This document shows positions 17,985 to 26,229 of a stretch of DNA of 64,000 nt, one piece after another; the first letter of the stretch is position 1, and every line of letters begins with the position of its first letter. A model generated the notes under the pieces. The model was not told where the DNA came from, did not search any database, and saw nothing but the letters and a program-made list of their open reading frames with translations. Source of the DNA: Hyphomicrobiaceae bacterium. GTDB taxonomy: Bacteria > Pseudomonadota > Alphaproteobacteria > Rhizobiales > Aestuariivirgaceae. Both the position numbers and the translations under genes were made by a program. Location: NCBI GenBank assembly GCA_900298995.1, contig OMIC01000029.1:1-64000 (forward strand), given 5' to 3'.

Positions 17985-18921
17985 CAATTTTGCGGTTTCG
18001 TCGAGTGCGAGTGGCGGTTCGTGCTTTTTCCGTCAATCCGGTTAATACGAAGATTAGACGTGGAGTGTCGCCTTCGCCTGGTCAGTATGGTTTGCTCGGT
18101 TTGGATGCAGCTTGTGTATTGGACACCGTCGGACCTGAGGCGTACCTGTTCAAGCTGCGCGGTGAGGTATTCTACGCCGGTGCGCTGCATCGAGTGGTCG
18201 CAAATTCTGCTTTTCATGATGTGCATGAGAGGATTATTGGTCGCAAGCCGCGCAACCTTGGTTATTACCAGAGCTGCGGTCTTGCCGCTCGCCGCAATTA
18301 TGGCGTGGCAAGCGTTGTTCGCCCGTCTGAACGTGAACCCTCCGACACTGGAGGGGCGGTACAATTTTCGTCATTGGCGGAGCTGGAGGAGTCGGTTCTA
18401 TCGCGATCAAGATTCTGCGTCAGTTGACCGTTCTCACGATCATCGCTACTGCCTCTCGTCCAGAAACGTGGAAATGGGTACCTGAAATGGGTGCCCAAGA
18501 CGTGATTTATCAGACGCAGCCCCTGCAGGAATAAATCCGGTGCCTTGGGCTGGCGCCGCCAGGCTTCGTGTTCCCGACCACGGATAGCCACAGGCATTTA
18601 GATGCCATTACTAAATTGATGGCGCCACAGGGCCGATTTTGTATTATTGACGACCCACCATCCATCGACGTTATGTAGCTTAGGCGCAGGAATCTGTCGC
18701 TCCATGGGGCACTGATGTTCACGAGACCGCTCTACGGGACCATTGAAATCGAGGCTCAGCACCGGCTTCTGAACGAGGCCTCTGAAATGGTCGAGGATGG
18801 CCGCATTCGCATTACCATGAAGGCTCGCTCTGGCAAGATCACTGGAGCCACACTGCTTCGAACCCATGCAATGATCGAGAGTAGTGCATTGCGGGGCAAG
18901 TCCGTATTGGAAGGCTTTTGA
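17985..18921 (+). pseudogene. Zinc-type alcohol dehydrogenase family protein, multiply frameshifted
   Basis: Three reading frames together rebuild most of an MDR-superfamily zinc-type alcohol dehydrogenase. Frame one (about 17990-18285) gives VRAFSVNPVNTKIRRG, EVFYAGALHR and VHERIIGRKP. Frame two (about 18284-18367) gives [18 protein letters not shown]. Frame three (18364-18921) gives [20 protein letters not shown] (the nucleotide-binding loop), then [45 protein letters not shown] and the C-terminus ALRGKSVLEGF. Frame three has stops TAA at 18532 and TAG at 18676. At least two frameshifts and two stops show the gene is dead. The first roughly 30 residues are missing and the fatty-acyl-AMP ligase remnant abuts it. 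Confidence 0.88.
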
Positions 18922-18952
18922 ATGACGATGAGGCCTCTAGCCTGGAGCGGGG

Positions 18953-19606
18953 ATGGGATTGGAGCCGGAAATGACACAGATGATTGAAATCGATGGTCTG
19001 GTTCACCTGCTTGAACAGGTGCGGCATGGGCGTGTCCTGATTGGTATTGCTGGAGCACCGGGGTCAGGAAAATCAACCATAACGCGCCTGATCGAAGAGC
19101 GCCTCAACAAGGCTGAAGCCGGAACTGCTGCCATCCTGCCAATGGATGGATTTCACTACGACGATATGCTTCTGGAAACTCTCGGCCGGCGTGGCCGTAA
19201 GGGAGCGCCGGCTACGTTTGATGTGGGTGGTTTCCGGCACATCTTGATACGCTTGCAGGCCAACACGGAAGACAACGTCGCAGTGCCAGTCTTTGATCGT
19301 GATATCGAGATCGCGCGCGCTGGTGCGCGCCTTATCTCGAAGACCATAAGGGTTGTTCTTGTAGAGGGCAACTATCTCCTCTTGCGGCAGTCGCCCTGGG
19401 CTATGCTGAAGCCGCTGTTTCATCTCACCGTGATGGTGGAGGCCAGCCTCGAGACCCTCCAACGCCGCCTCACGGCACGCTGGGTTGACTACGGACTGCC
19501 GGCGGATGAAGTCGTGCGGCGTGTCGAACAGAATGACATGCCGAATGGGCGCTTTGTGATCACCGAAAGCAATCCGGCTGATTACGCCCTGGAGAACAAC
19601 GCCTGA
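18953..19606 (+). CDS. Nucleoside/nucleotide kinase-family P-loop protein
   Basis: A 217-residue protein of the uridine kinase-like P-loop family (YggC/FrcK-like). Walker A is GIAGAPGSGKSTITRLIEE (about residue 31), the acceptor-binding MDGFHYDD is near residue 64, VFDRDIEIAR follows near residue 110, and VVLVEGNYLLL near residue 136 is the Walker B region. Substrate is unknown; relatives phosphorylate sugars, pantothenate or nucleosides. Two starts are possible: ATG 18953 (GGAG 6 bp upstream) and ATG 18971 (GGAG also 6 bp upstream). The frame is intact although both upstream genes are decayed, and it stands alone within the accessory segment. Confidence 0.8.
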   Translation: MGLEPEMTQMIEIDGLVHLLEQVRHGRVLIGIAGAPGSGKSTITRLIEERLNKAEAGTAAILPMDGFHYDDMLLETLGRRGRKGAPATFDVGGFRHILIRLQANTEDNVAVPVFDRDIEIARAGARLISKTIRVVLVEGNYLLLRQSPWAMLKPLFHLTVMVEASLETLQRRLTARWVDYGLPADEVVRRVEQNDMPNGRFVITESNPADYALENNA

Positions 19607-19920
19607 GAAGATTTATTTGTGCGGCACCGCAGTGTTGCCTGGCATGACGGCAGCGCTTGCCTTGAACCTTGGGGGACGATCCAGACCAGAATAATTCCGC
19701 CCGAAGACGGTGGAATGAAGATGCGGACTTAGGCAGTTTTCTGCGGAGACAGAGGGACAACTGACAGAAGCCCGACATGCCGAGGAATGACGACCCCGCT
19801 TTAGGTACAAGCAGATGCTGCTATCGGGTTGATTGTTGCTGGGGTAATGTGCGTCTGTTACCAAGTAAAGAAACCGGTTAGCGTTGGACTTGGGCCGTTT
19901 AAATCTCTGGAGGACGCAAA
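19607..19920 (+). other. Intergenic gap, no gene seen
   Basis: These 314 bp contain no convincing coding frame. Only a GGAGG at 19909-19913 that serves the next gene is clear. I could not identify an insertion-sequence end or a promoter I would defend. Confidence 0.5.
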
Positions 19921-20964
19921 TTGATTAATCAATCGAAGGTCGCAGGCACTGTTTTTCTTGCTTTTTCTTTGGTATCGCTCGGTTCTGGAACAGCCTTGGC
20001 TGGCTGCACACCCAGTTTGAATGGCGACGGTTTCAATACTTGCATTGGAGAGCGCGCCCTTCAGGCGAACACCTCCGGAGACTTTAATACTGCGATTGGA
20101 TCTAGTGCGCTGTTCTCCAATAAATCTGGTAAATACAACACCGCAAATGGCCAGGTGTCCCTGAACTCGAATACGCGCGGCAACGCCAATACCGCAAGCG
20201 GAGCAGGGGCTCTCTATTCAAACACGTTGGGCAACTACAACACCGCCGCCGGTGCTGGTGCCATGTCGTCGAATACGACGGGCGAGAAAAATGTTGCCAT
20301 AGGTGGCAGCGCCGGATCGGCGTGGACAACAGGAAAGAACAATATTGCGCTGGGCTTCGGGGCCGGGGGAAAGCAGGTAGCTGGAAGTAACAACATCTCG
20401 ATTGGCACTCCGGGAAAGGCCTCTGATAATGGTGTTATTCGGATCGGAGACAAGCAGAGGCATGTGCGTACATTTGTGGCGGGCATCCAGACGAACGTCA
20501 TTTCGAATGGATTTCCAGTCGTGGTGAACTCTGCTGGCCAGCTTGGCATCAGTCAGTCTGTAAGTTCGTTGCGTTACAAGCAAGATGTCCAATCAATGGG
20601 AGACGTTTCGAGTATTCTGATGCAGCTCCGCCCCGTGACGTATCGATACATAGAGGCTCAGGAAGACGGCAGCCGTCCGTTGCAGTACGGACTGATCGCC
20701 GAGGAAGTAGAAAAAGTGATACCTGAGTTGGTCATTCATGACGAAGAGGCTGTGCCCCAAGGGGTCGCTTACCAGGTGCTGCCCAGCCTGCTGTTGAATG
20801 AGTACCAGAAACAGAACCGCAAGTTGGTTGCCACAGAGACGAAGCTTGAGGCCACCGAGACCAGGCTTGAAGCTCTTGAATCCGAATTGGCCGCGATGAA
20901 ACTGATGTTGTCGAGGCTCGCGTCCGCGCAACCCGGGCAGGTTACTGTTGCATCATCGCCATAG
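19921..20964 (+). CDS. Exported protein with YadA-like head repeats and peptidase S74 chaperone tail
   Basis: A 347-residue protein. The N-terminal export signal ends in LAGC (residues 26-29), a good lipobox with Cys29, so it may be a lipoprotein. Residues 38-165 carry trimeric autotransporter head-like repeats of the type NTAxGxxALxSNTxGxxN. Residues about 213-300 form an intramolecular chaperone (peptidase S74) domain: SSLRYK contains Ser215 and Lys220 spaced as the self-cleavage dyad, then LRPVTYRYI and QYGLIAEEVEKVIPELV. The C-terminus (about 300-330) is a likely coiled coil. The start is TTG at 19921 with GGAGG 7 bp upstream. Such domains guide trimer folding and release themselves. No membrane-anchor barrel is present. 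A second, truncated copy of the tail lies at 24994. Confidence 0.85.
   Translation: MINQSKVAGTVFLAFSLVSLGSGTALAGCTPSLNGDGFNTCIGERALQANTSGDFNTAIGSSALFSNKSGKYNTANGQVSLNSNTRGNANTASGAGALYSNTLGNYNTAAGAGAMSSNTTGEKNVAIGGSAGSAWTTGKNNIALGFGAGGKQVAGSNNISIGTPGKASDNGVIRIGDKQRHVRTFVAGIQTNVISNGFPVVVNSAGQLGISQSVSSLRYKQDVQSMGDVSSILMQLRPVTYRYIEAQEDGSRPLQYGLIAEEVEKVIPELVIHDEEAVPQGVAYQVLPSLLLNEYQKQNRKLVATETKLEATETRLEALESELAAMKLMLSRLASAQPGQVTVASSP
20032..20415 (+). repeat. Head-domain repeats within the S74 protein
   Basis: Degenerate repeats of about 14-22 codons encode motifs such as NTSGDFNTAIGSSALFSN, NTRGNANTASGAGALYSN and NTLGNYNTAAGAGAMSSN, continuing as GEKNVAIGG and GKNNIALGFG. They are the left-handed beta-roll repeats seen in YadA-like head domains. 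Confidence 0.8.
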
Positions 20965-21158
20965 CGGATAACAGCTGGGCCGCAGGGGCGCTGACTTCTG
21001 GAGATTCATCGGTTCCGGCGCTCTTCCTCCGTTGAAGTGATAGCCGCTGGGCATGGGTTGGGATCTAGGCATCGTGGGGGTATTCTGCGACCCGGCTTGC
21101 CTGCCTTGCTGAGCCATGATGTAATCTCAGGCCCATTCAACGAGCAAGGTCCTCCGCC

Positions 21159-22283
21159 ATGAAGAACAGGCCCCGTGATCCATCTCGCCGACAGTTGCTC
21201 CAGCGGGTAGCGGTTGGTTTGGCGTTACCTTCCGTCATCGGTCGTTCCCTGGTGTCGAGCGCGCGGGCAGCCTTCGAAGGTGAGTCCTTGATCGTCGTGT
21301 CGTGGTCTGGCAACCATGAGTTGAGCTTCCGCAAGGCAGTCGTGGAGCCATTCAACGCGCAATATGGCACCAGGGTCGAAACTGTTGGTGGCTGGGATCA
21401 GATGGTGTCTCAGATCGTAGCCGCACCGGCCGACAATCCGCCCTTCGACATCACCATAGCCGATGAATACACAACATCGGCCGGACTTGCCGAAAACCTG
21501 TTCCTTAAGACCGACCGCAGCAAGATCAAGGGGTTTGACGCGGTCTATCCGTGGTTCGATGAAACTCGTGGCGATGCCAGGGCCTACGGGGTGCCCTTCG
21601 GCGGCGGTTCGCTGTGGATGCTTACAGCGAAGAGTGCCGGCCTTGATGGCAGCAGCTGGTCACAGTTCTGGGACCCCAAGGTGCGTGGCAAGACGACAAT
21701 GGATGCTGCGGCCTTCTACTGGGACCTCTGCATTCCTGCGCTGCTGTCGAATGCCAAACCCGGTATCGAGGAAGTGTTTGGTACGCCGGATGAGCTCGAA
21801 CCATTGTTCGTGGAACTCGAGAAGCTTCGCATGGCGAAGTGGTACAAGGATGGCGCCGAACTCTCCAACCTCATGCTTCAGCAGGAGGCGGAGGTTGCCA
21901 TGATGTACTCGGCTGACGCCTATGGGTTCATCAAGGACCATGGTGCGGAGTTTTCAGCAGCGATCCCGGCAGAGGGTACCGCCTCCTACACGAACTGGTT
22001 CATGAAAGTGCGCGGCACGAGGCATGGTGACCTTGCCGACCTGTTCCAGTCCTATCTTCTCGAGAAGGACACGCAGCAACGGTTCCTCGACGTCTCGACG
22101 GACTTCATGTCGCGTTCAGACCTTGTCGCACCAGCTCACTGGGTGAACTATCCCAAGTCCAACGAGGACATGGCACGCATGTTCAGTCTCTTCAGCTTGC
22201 AGGGATGGGAAGTCTTCGGCGCCAACTGGGAGCCGCTCGACGCGCGCATGAAGAAGGTGATCGAGGTGACAACCGCTGGCTGA
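21159..22283 (+). CDS. Extracellular solute-binding protein, PotD-like, Tat-type signal
   Basis: A 374-residue periplasmic binding protein of the spermidine/putrescine type. The N-terminus has a twin-arginine motif SRRQLLQ (residues 9-15) followed by a hydrophobic stretch and cleavage near SSARAAF, so it should be exported folded through Tat. The mature part opens LIVVSWSGNHELSFRKAVVE, then PPFDITIADEYTTSAGLAE and AYGVPFGGGSLWMLTAK, characteristic of this family. The ligand is probably a polyamine or small organic cation, by analogy only. No permease or ATPase gene is nearby, which is unusual. It lies in the accessory segment but has core-like base composition. Confidence 0.85.
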   Translation: MKNRPRDPSRRQLLQRVAVGLALPSVIGRSLVSSARAAFEGESLIVVSWSGNHELSFRKAVVEPFNAQYGTRVETVGGWDQMVSQIVAAPADNPPFDITIADEYTTSAGLAENLFLKTDRSKIKGFDAVYPWFDETRGDARAYGVPFGGGSLWMLTAKSAGLDGSSWSQFWDPKVRGKTTMDAAAFYWDLCIPALLSNAKPGIEEVFGTPDELEPLFVELEKLRMAKWYKDGAELSNLMLQQEAEVAMMYSADAYGFIKDHGAEFSAAIPAEGTASYTNWFMKVRGTRHGDLADLFQSYLLEKDTQQRFLDVSTDFMSRSDLVAPAHWVNYPKSNEDMARMFSLFSLQGWEVFGANWEPLDARMKKVIEVTTAG

Positions 22284-22587
22284 AAGGTCACTGCGCTTCA
22301 CCATGAGAATTAAGATGGTTTGCTTCCAGTTTTCGATCCTCTCGATTTGATTTGCGCGCGGTCTGGCCAGAATCCTCCTGGGCAGAACAGGCCGTGTTCT
22401 GCCGCTGCTGAATGTAGTTATGAGATGAGGTTGCAGGCGGGAATAGGTCGCGCAATTCAAGAATACAACATTCTATGGCGCAACCATGAGGCGGTAGTAG
22501 ATCCTAGCTACTTTACCATTGATTGTATCGCTTCGGTTCTGATAGCTCTGGGTGTGTTAGAATTTCAAAGCGGAGCTCGTCTGCCAG
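22284..22587 (+). other. Intergenic gap, no gene seen
   Basis: A 304-bp A/T-richer stretch between the binding-protein and sulfatase genes. No open frame looks coding on either strand and no hairpin followed by a T-run is seen. It probably contains the sulfatase promoter, which I cannot place. Confidence 0.5.
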
Positions 22588-24876
22588 ATGATGATGCGTA
22601 GTCTGTTGGTGGCCGCCCTGTGCAGTCTTTCCATTTTTGCTACGTCGGATTGCTATGCCGGTTCAACCTCCGCGCAGCAGGGCAGCAGTGGCGATCGCTC
22701 CGCCAGGACGCTGATCCAGCAGCTTGCGACTCTCAGGCAGGGTGACAGTCCTGCCGCGTCACCAAAAGGCAGTCAGAAGTCGGCAAAGCCGAATGTACTC
22801 CTGTTGCTGACGGATGATGCTGGCATGGATCAGTTGCAGATCTATGGTTATGGTGGCCGCACTGCCCCGCCCACACCGAATTTGGCGACCCTTCAGAAAG
22901 CGGGTCTTACGTTTACCGACGCCTGGACGATGCCAGCCTGCTCGACGTCACGCGGCGTTCTCTACACTGGTCGCTATCCATTCCGGACGCAGCTGGAGGC
23001 GGCGCTTGGGCCGTCTGATCTGGCAAACTCCATGATTTCACCCTGGGAAAAGACCCTTCCGAAAGTGATGGCGAAGGCTGGCTATGCAACGGCCTTGTTT
23101 GGCAAGTTCCACGTCGGTTTGCAGGGTAACAATCCCTTCGGGCTCGACATGGCGAATGCCTTGGGTTGGGACTACTTCAATGGCTGGCTTGATACGACGG
23201 GTGATCCCTCCTCGATTGACACCACGGCGGGGGGCGTCGCTCCGGCCGGCACCTATCCAAATGGTTATGTACCAGGGTCAAACGTTGCCAACGGTGCCGA
23301 CTCGGGTGCCTGCTACTATCCAGGATCTGCATGCCGGGCGATGTCCTCTCCGACCAACTCCAAGAACCCTGCAGGCCGCGCCTGCCGCGATGATGGCGGC
23401 ATCTTTGTCCCCAATGCGGCTTGCACAACACCCATGCCGTCGAACCTGAATTTCCAGACTCTTTCGGCGCACTACGTCTCGCCGCTGGTGATCAGTGAGG
23501 GTGGACGCTCCTACGCGGTTCCGCCGACCGACAAGGCGGCTCGCACTTTCCGCAACGTTCAGCAGACCAACGCCGCCATTACATGGATCAACAGGCAGCA
23601 GAAGAAGGGAAAGCCGTGGTTCGCCACGATCTCGACCGCTACCGTCCATACACCGATGCAGGTGCCGCCCATCAACACCTTGCCGGCCAACGCAGTCGAT
23701 CCAAACGGCTTTACGACGTCCACAACTGAAGGGAAGATAATCGTCGCCAACCAGATGCTTCAGGCGATGGATTATGAATTCGGGCGCTTGCTGGAGAGCA
23801 CGGGCCTTGCCAAGAAGGTGAATGGCAAGCTGGTTCCGACGCTTGATGCGGCCAATACCGTGGTCATCTATGTGAATGACAATGGGTCTCTCGGCTCGCA
23901 GGTGCGCGCGCCATTCAATCCCTACCGTTCCAAGGGCACCCCTTATCAGACCGGAGTGTGGACGCCGATGGTCGTGGCCGGACCAATTGTCAAAACCAGA
24001 CCCAATCAGACCGTCTCGGCCATGGTGAACATCGCCGATCTCTATGAACTGATCGGCAGGATCGCTGGCGAGAATGTTCGAGAGGGCAATCCCCGAACGA
24101 TCGACTCGGTTCCGATGATGCCCTATTTCAGGGACGTCAATTATCCGAGCATCCGCGACTTCAACTTCACCCTGGTTGGCCCCAATCTGCAGGCAGATGG
24201 CGGTGCCAATGGGCCATGCCAGTTCCCGGGTGCGAACGGAGATACGCCCTCCTGCTCACAGATCCCCGTCACCAAGAGTGTCTGCGAGGACAATGGTGGC
24301 GTCTGGTTTGGAGAGGGCGCGGATGCAAGCTATCAGACCGGCAGTACCTACACGCCAATCCCGTCAAGTGGCTTTCAGTACTGCTGCCAGGCGCAGCAAT
24401 GGATCAAGAACAATGGTGGCGTGCCCGGAACGGTTGTCCCGGTGACAGGCATCGCAGTGCGCGACCGTTCAGGGTTCAAACTGGTCCGAAACGAGATGAA
24501 CGATTACGACGCCAGTACCAACGAGTGTATCTATGGCGCAAGCTATGATGAACTCTATATTGTTAACCAGGATACGCCACGACCGCGTCTGGACAACTCT
24601 AATCTGCTGATTCCCACGCCTTACTCGCCGCTGGCGCAGCAGAAATACAACAAACTCTCCACCTACATGAATAACATGCTCGCGTCGGACCCGGGGTGCC
24701 TTACGCAAGGGGACGGCAATGACGATGGTGTCGTCGACCAGCAGGATCTGAGAAATTACAACAAGATGATCCAGCTGACCTCGAACTCGAGCTGGTATGA
24801 CGTCAATCTTGATGGCTACACAAACGACGACGACCAGCAGATCATCGTTGACAATCTTGGCTATACTTGCAGGTAA
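22588..24876 (+). CDS. Exported sulfatase-family protein with C-terminal dockerin-like domain
   Basis: A 762-residue protein with a signal peptide (to about residue 24). The alkaline phosphatase-like fold starts at NVLLLLTDDAGMD with metal-binding Asp76-Asp77. The formylglycine motif is at Cys118 in CSTSRGVLYTGR; the usual third residue is Pro or Ala but here it is Thr120. Other active-site pieces are GKFHVG (about 171), VHTPMQ, VYVNDNGSLG and RSKGTPYQTGVWTP. Two Cys-rich inserts (about 240-290 and 540-600) are unusual. Residues about 710-760 hold two EF-hand-like calcium loops, DGNDDGVVDQQDL and DVNLDGYTNDDDQ, matching type I dockerin repeats. It should hydrolyse sulfate esters outside the cytoplasm. 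No maturase gene is adjacent. Confidence 0.88.
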   Translation: MMMRSLLVAALCSLSIFATSDCYAGSTSAQQGSSGDRSARTLIQQLATLRQGDSPAASPKGSQKSAKPNVLLLLTDDAGMDQLQIYGYGGRTAPPTPNLATLQKAGLTFTDAWTMPACSTSRGVLYTGRYPFRTQLEAALGPSDLANSMISPWEKTLPKVMAKAGYATALFGKFHVGLQGNNPFGLDMANALGWDYFNGWLDTTGDPSSIDTTAGGVAPAGTYPNGYVPGSNVANGADSGACYYPGSACRAMSSPTNSKNPAGRACRDDGGIFVPNAACTTPMPSNLNFQTLSAHYVSPLVISEGGRSYAVPPTDKAARTFRNVQQTNAAITWINRQQKKGKPWFATISTATVHTPMQVPPINTLPANAVDPNGFTTSTTEGKIIVANQMLQAMDYEFGRLLESTGLAKKVNGKLVPTLDAANTVVIYVNDNGSLGSQVRAPFNPYRSKGTPYQTGVWTPMVVAGPIVKTRPNQTVSAMVNIADLYELIGRIAGENVREGNPRTIDSVPMMPYFRDVNYPSIRDFNFTLVGPNLQADGGANGPCQFPGANGDTPSCSQIPVTKSVCEDNGGVWFGEGADASYQTGSTYTPIPSSGFQYCCQAQQWIKNNGGVPGTVVPVTGIAVRDRSGFKLVRNEMNDYDASTNECIYGASYDELYIVNQDTPRPRLDNSNLLIPTPYSPLAQQKYNKLSTYMNNMLASDPGCLTQGDGNDDGVVDQQDLRNYNKMIQLTSNSSWYDVNLDGYTNDDDQQIIVDNLGYTCR

Positions 24877-24891
24877 GCACTGCTCAGTGCT
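24876..24891 (+). terminator. Hairpin after the sulfatase gene
   Basis: AGCACT pairs with AGTGCT around GCTC, starting at the last base of the stop codon. No T-run follows, so a role in termination is only possible. Confidence 0.25.
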
Positions 24892-24993
24892 CAGGCAGAT
24901 CTTGCTGGTTGTTGCTGCATGAACCGCGCTGACCATGTTGTTGGGGCAGGCTGCGTGAAGATTTGGTGATCGGAGTGGCACCGTAAATGCCCG

Positions 24994-25383
24994 ATGGGCG
25001 ATGCCAGCAATCGTTTGCTGAAACTTCGGCCTGTCACGTTCCGCTACAAGCAGGCCGAGGAAGACGGCCGTCACCCGCTGCAATACGGTCTCATCGCCGA
25101 GGACGTCGCGGCAGTCATGCCGGAACTCGCCGTCTACAATGAGGACGGCACGCCGGAGTCCGTGGCCTATCAAGTACTGCCAAGCCTCTTGCTGAACGAG
25201 TATCAGAAGCAGAATAGAAGGCTTGTCGTATCAGAGGCCGAGTTGGCCTCTGCCAAATCAACCCTGTCTAGGACGGAGCAACGGCTTCAGTCCGTCGAAG
25301 CTGAATTGGCGGCGATGAAGGCGATGTTGATGACTCTCGCCAGCGCGCAATCAGCAGAGAGGATGCTTGCTTCTTCACCTTGA
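24994..25383 (+). pseudogene. Orphan C-terminal fragment of an S74 chaperone protein
   Basis: The 129-residue frame starts at MGDASNRLLKLRPVTFRYK and matches the tail of the protein at 19921-20964 through QYGLIAEDVAAVMPEL, VAYQVLPSLLLNEYQKQNRR and a similar coiled-coil end finishing in LASSP. It begins exactly where the fuller copy reads SMGD, so the SxxRxK self-cleavage dyad, the head repeats and the signal peptide are missing; upstream sequence is unrelated and has an in-frame stop at 24967. It is most simply a truncated paralogue. A short cytoplasmic protein could still be made, but no good ribosome site is visible. Confidence 0.75.
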
Positions 25384-25529
25384 TCTATACGGCGCGGGCG
25401 TCGCAGGTCAAAGAGCAGAAGACATGTGATGGTCGGCTTCCAGAGGAGATGTGTCGGGTGGCTCATATCGCCTTTCCGCACCAGCGGAGAGTTGGTTCGG
25501 TCTGCGCCTGACTAATCCTGTTGCTTGAA

Positions 25530-25604
25530 TGGTGCCGGATGAGGGGATTGAACCCCCGACCTTCGGTTTACAAAACCGCTGCTCTACCGCTGAGCTAATC
25601 CGGC
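25530..25604 (-). tRNA. tRNA-Thr (TGT anticodon)
   Basis: A 75-nt cloverleaf on the reverse strand including CCA. Acceptor GCCGGAT pairs with ATCCGGC, D stem GCTC/GAGC, anticodon loop TTTGTAA gives TGT, and T stem GGGGG pairs with CCCTC (one G-T pair) around TTCAATC. The outermost anticodon-stem pair is a G-A mismatch, which is tolerated. It marks the right side of the accessory segment. Confidence 0.95.
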
Positions 25605-25712
25605 TCGCACTTCGACGCTTCGGTTACCGCGTTTGGCGTCTGCATGGCAACAGGCTTGCAGAACGGAGTTCCGGGAGATATCGATTGCGCCCTCAACAGG
25701 AGGTTCGTTACC

Positions 25713-26189
25713 ATGATCGTCACCGGCGTCAACCGCAGAGAAATTTTGCTTTCAGGACTGGCACTTGGCCTGACTGCAGTCGCGACCATGCCGAAAGCCC
25801 AAGCCGCCACCGAGCAGGAGGCCAAGGACATGGTCGCCAAGGCAATCAAGCTGTTTGGCGAGCAGGGCGAAGCGGCGCTCGGGGTGTTCAACCAGGGGGA
25901 GGCCGGCGGTTTTCTGGCAGGCGAACTCTATATCGTGGTCCAGGGCACGGGTCCTGATGCCAAGGTCATGGCAAGTGCCGCTGACCCCAAGCTGGTCGGC
26001 ATTCCACTGGCGGGCATCGCCGATGCCGAAGGCGATCATTTTGCGGTGCGCATGAGCGCCGAGGCGACCGAGGAGGGAAGCTGGTTCTACTACCAGTGGA
26101 TGAACCCCGCGGCTGGCAAGGTGATGAGGAAGAAGGCCTGGGCCGTACGCTACGAGGGCCTGATCTTCATTTGTGGGATCTACGAGTAA
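25713..26189 (+). CDS. Exported single-cache-domain protein
   Basis: A 158-residue protein with an Arg-Arg signal (NRREILLSGLALGLTAV) ending in KAQAATEQ. The mature part is one small cache-like sensor domain: AIKLFGEQGEAALGVFNQ, GELYIVVQGTGPDAKVMAS, then WFYYQWMNPAAGKVMRKKAW and YEGLIFICGIYE. Cache domains usually sense ligands as part of chemoreceptors or kinases, but no signalling domain is attached, so it may act as a periplasmic ligand binder. AGGAGG lies about 9 bp before the ATG at 25713. It is convergent with the APC permease gene. Confidence 0.8.
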   Translation: MIVTGVNRREILLSGLALGLTAVATMPKAQAATEQEAKDMVAKAIKLFGEQGEAALGVFNQGEAGGFLAGELYIVVQGTGPDAKVMASAADPKLVGIPLAGIADAEGDHFAVRMSAEATEEGSWFYYQWMNPAAGKVMRKKAWAVRYEGLIFICGIYE

Positions 26190-26193
26190 CGCC

Positions 26194-26229
26194 GAAACCC
26201 GCGGGGCAGGGTCAGCCCCCGGCGGTTTC
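26194..26229. terminator. Hairpin between convergent cache and permease genes
   Basis: GAAACC (26194-26199) pairs with GGTTTC (26224-26229) and GGGGC (26203-26207) with GCCCC (26215-26219), with small bulges and an AGGGTCA loop. It could end transcription from either side, but the T-tracts are short. Confidence 0.4.

Noticed and set aside
17217-25604. Attachment-site direct repeats of the tRNA ends
   Set aside because: I compared the 3' end of the CAT tRNA with the downstream segment by eye and found no second copy.
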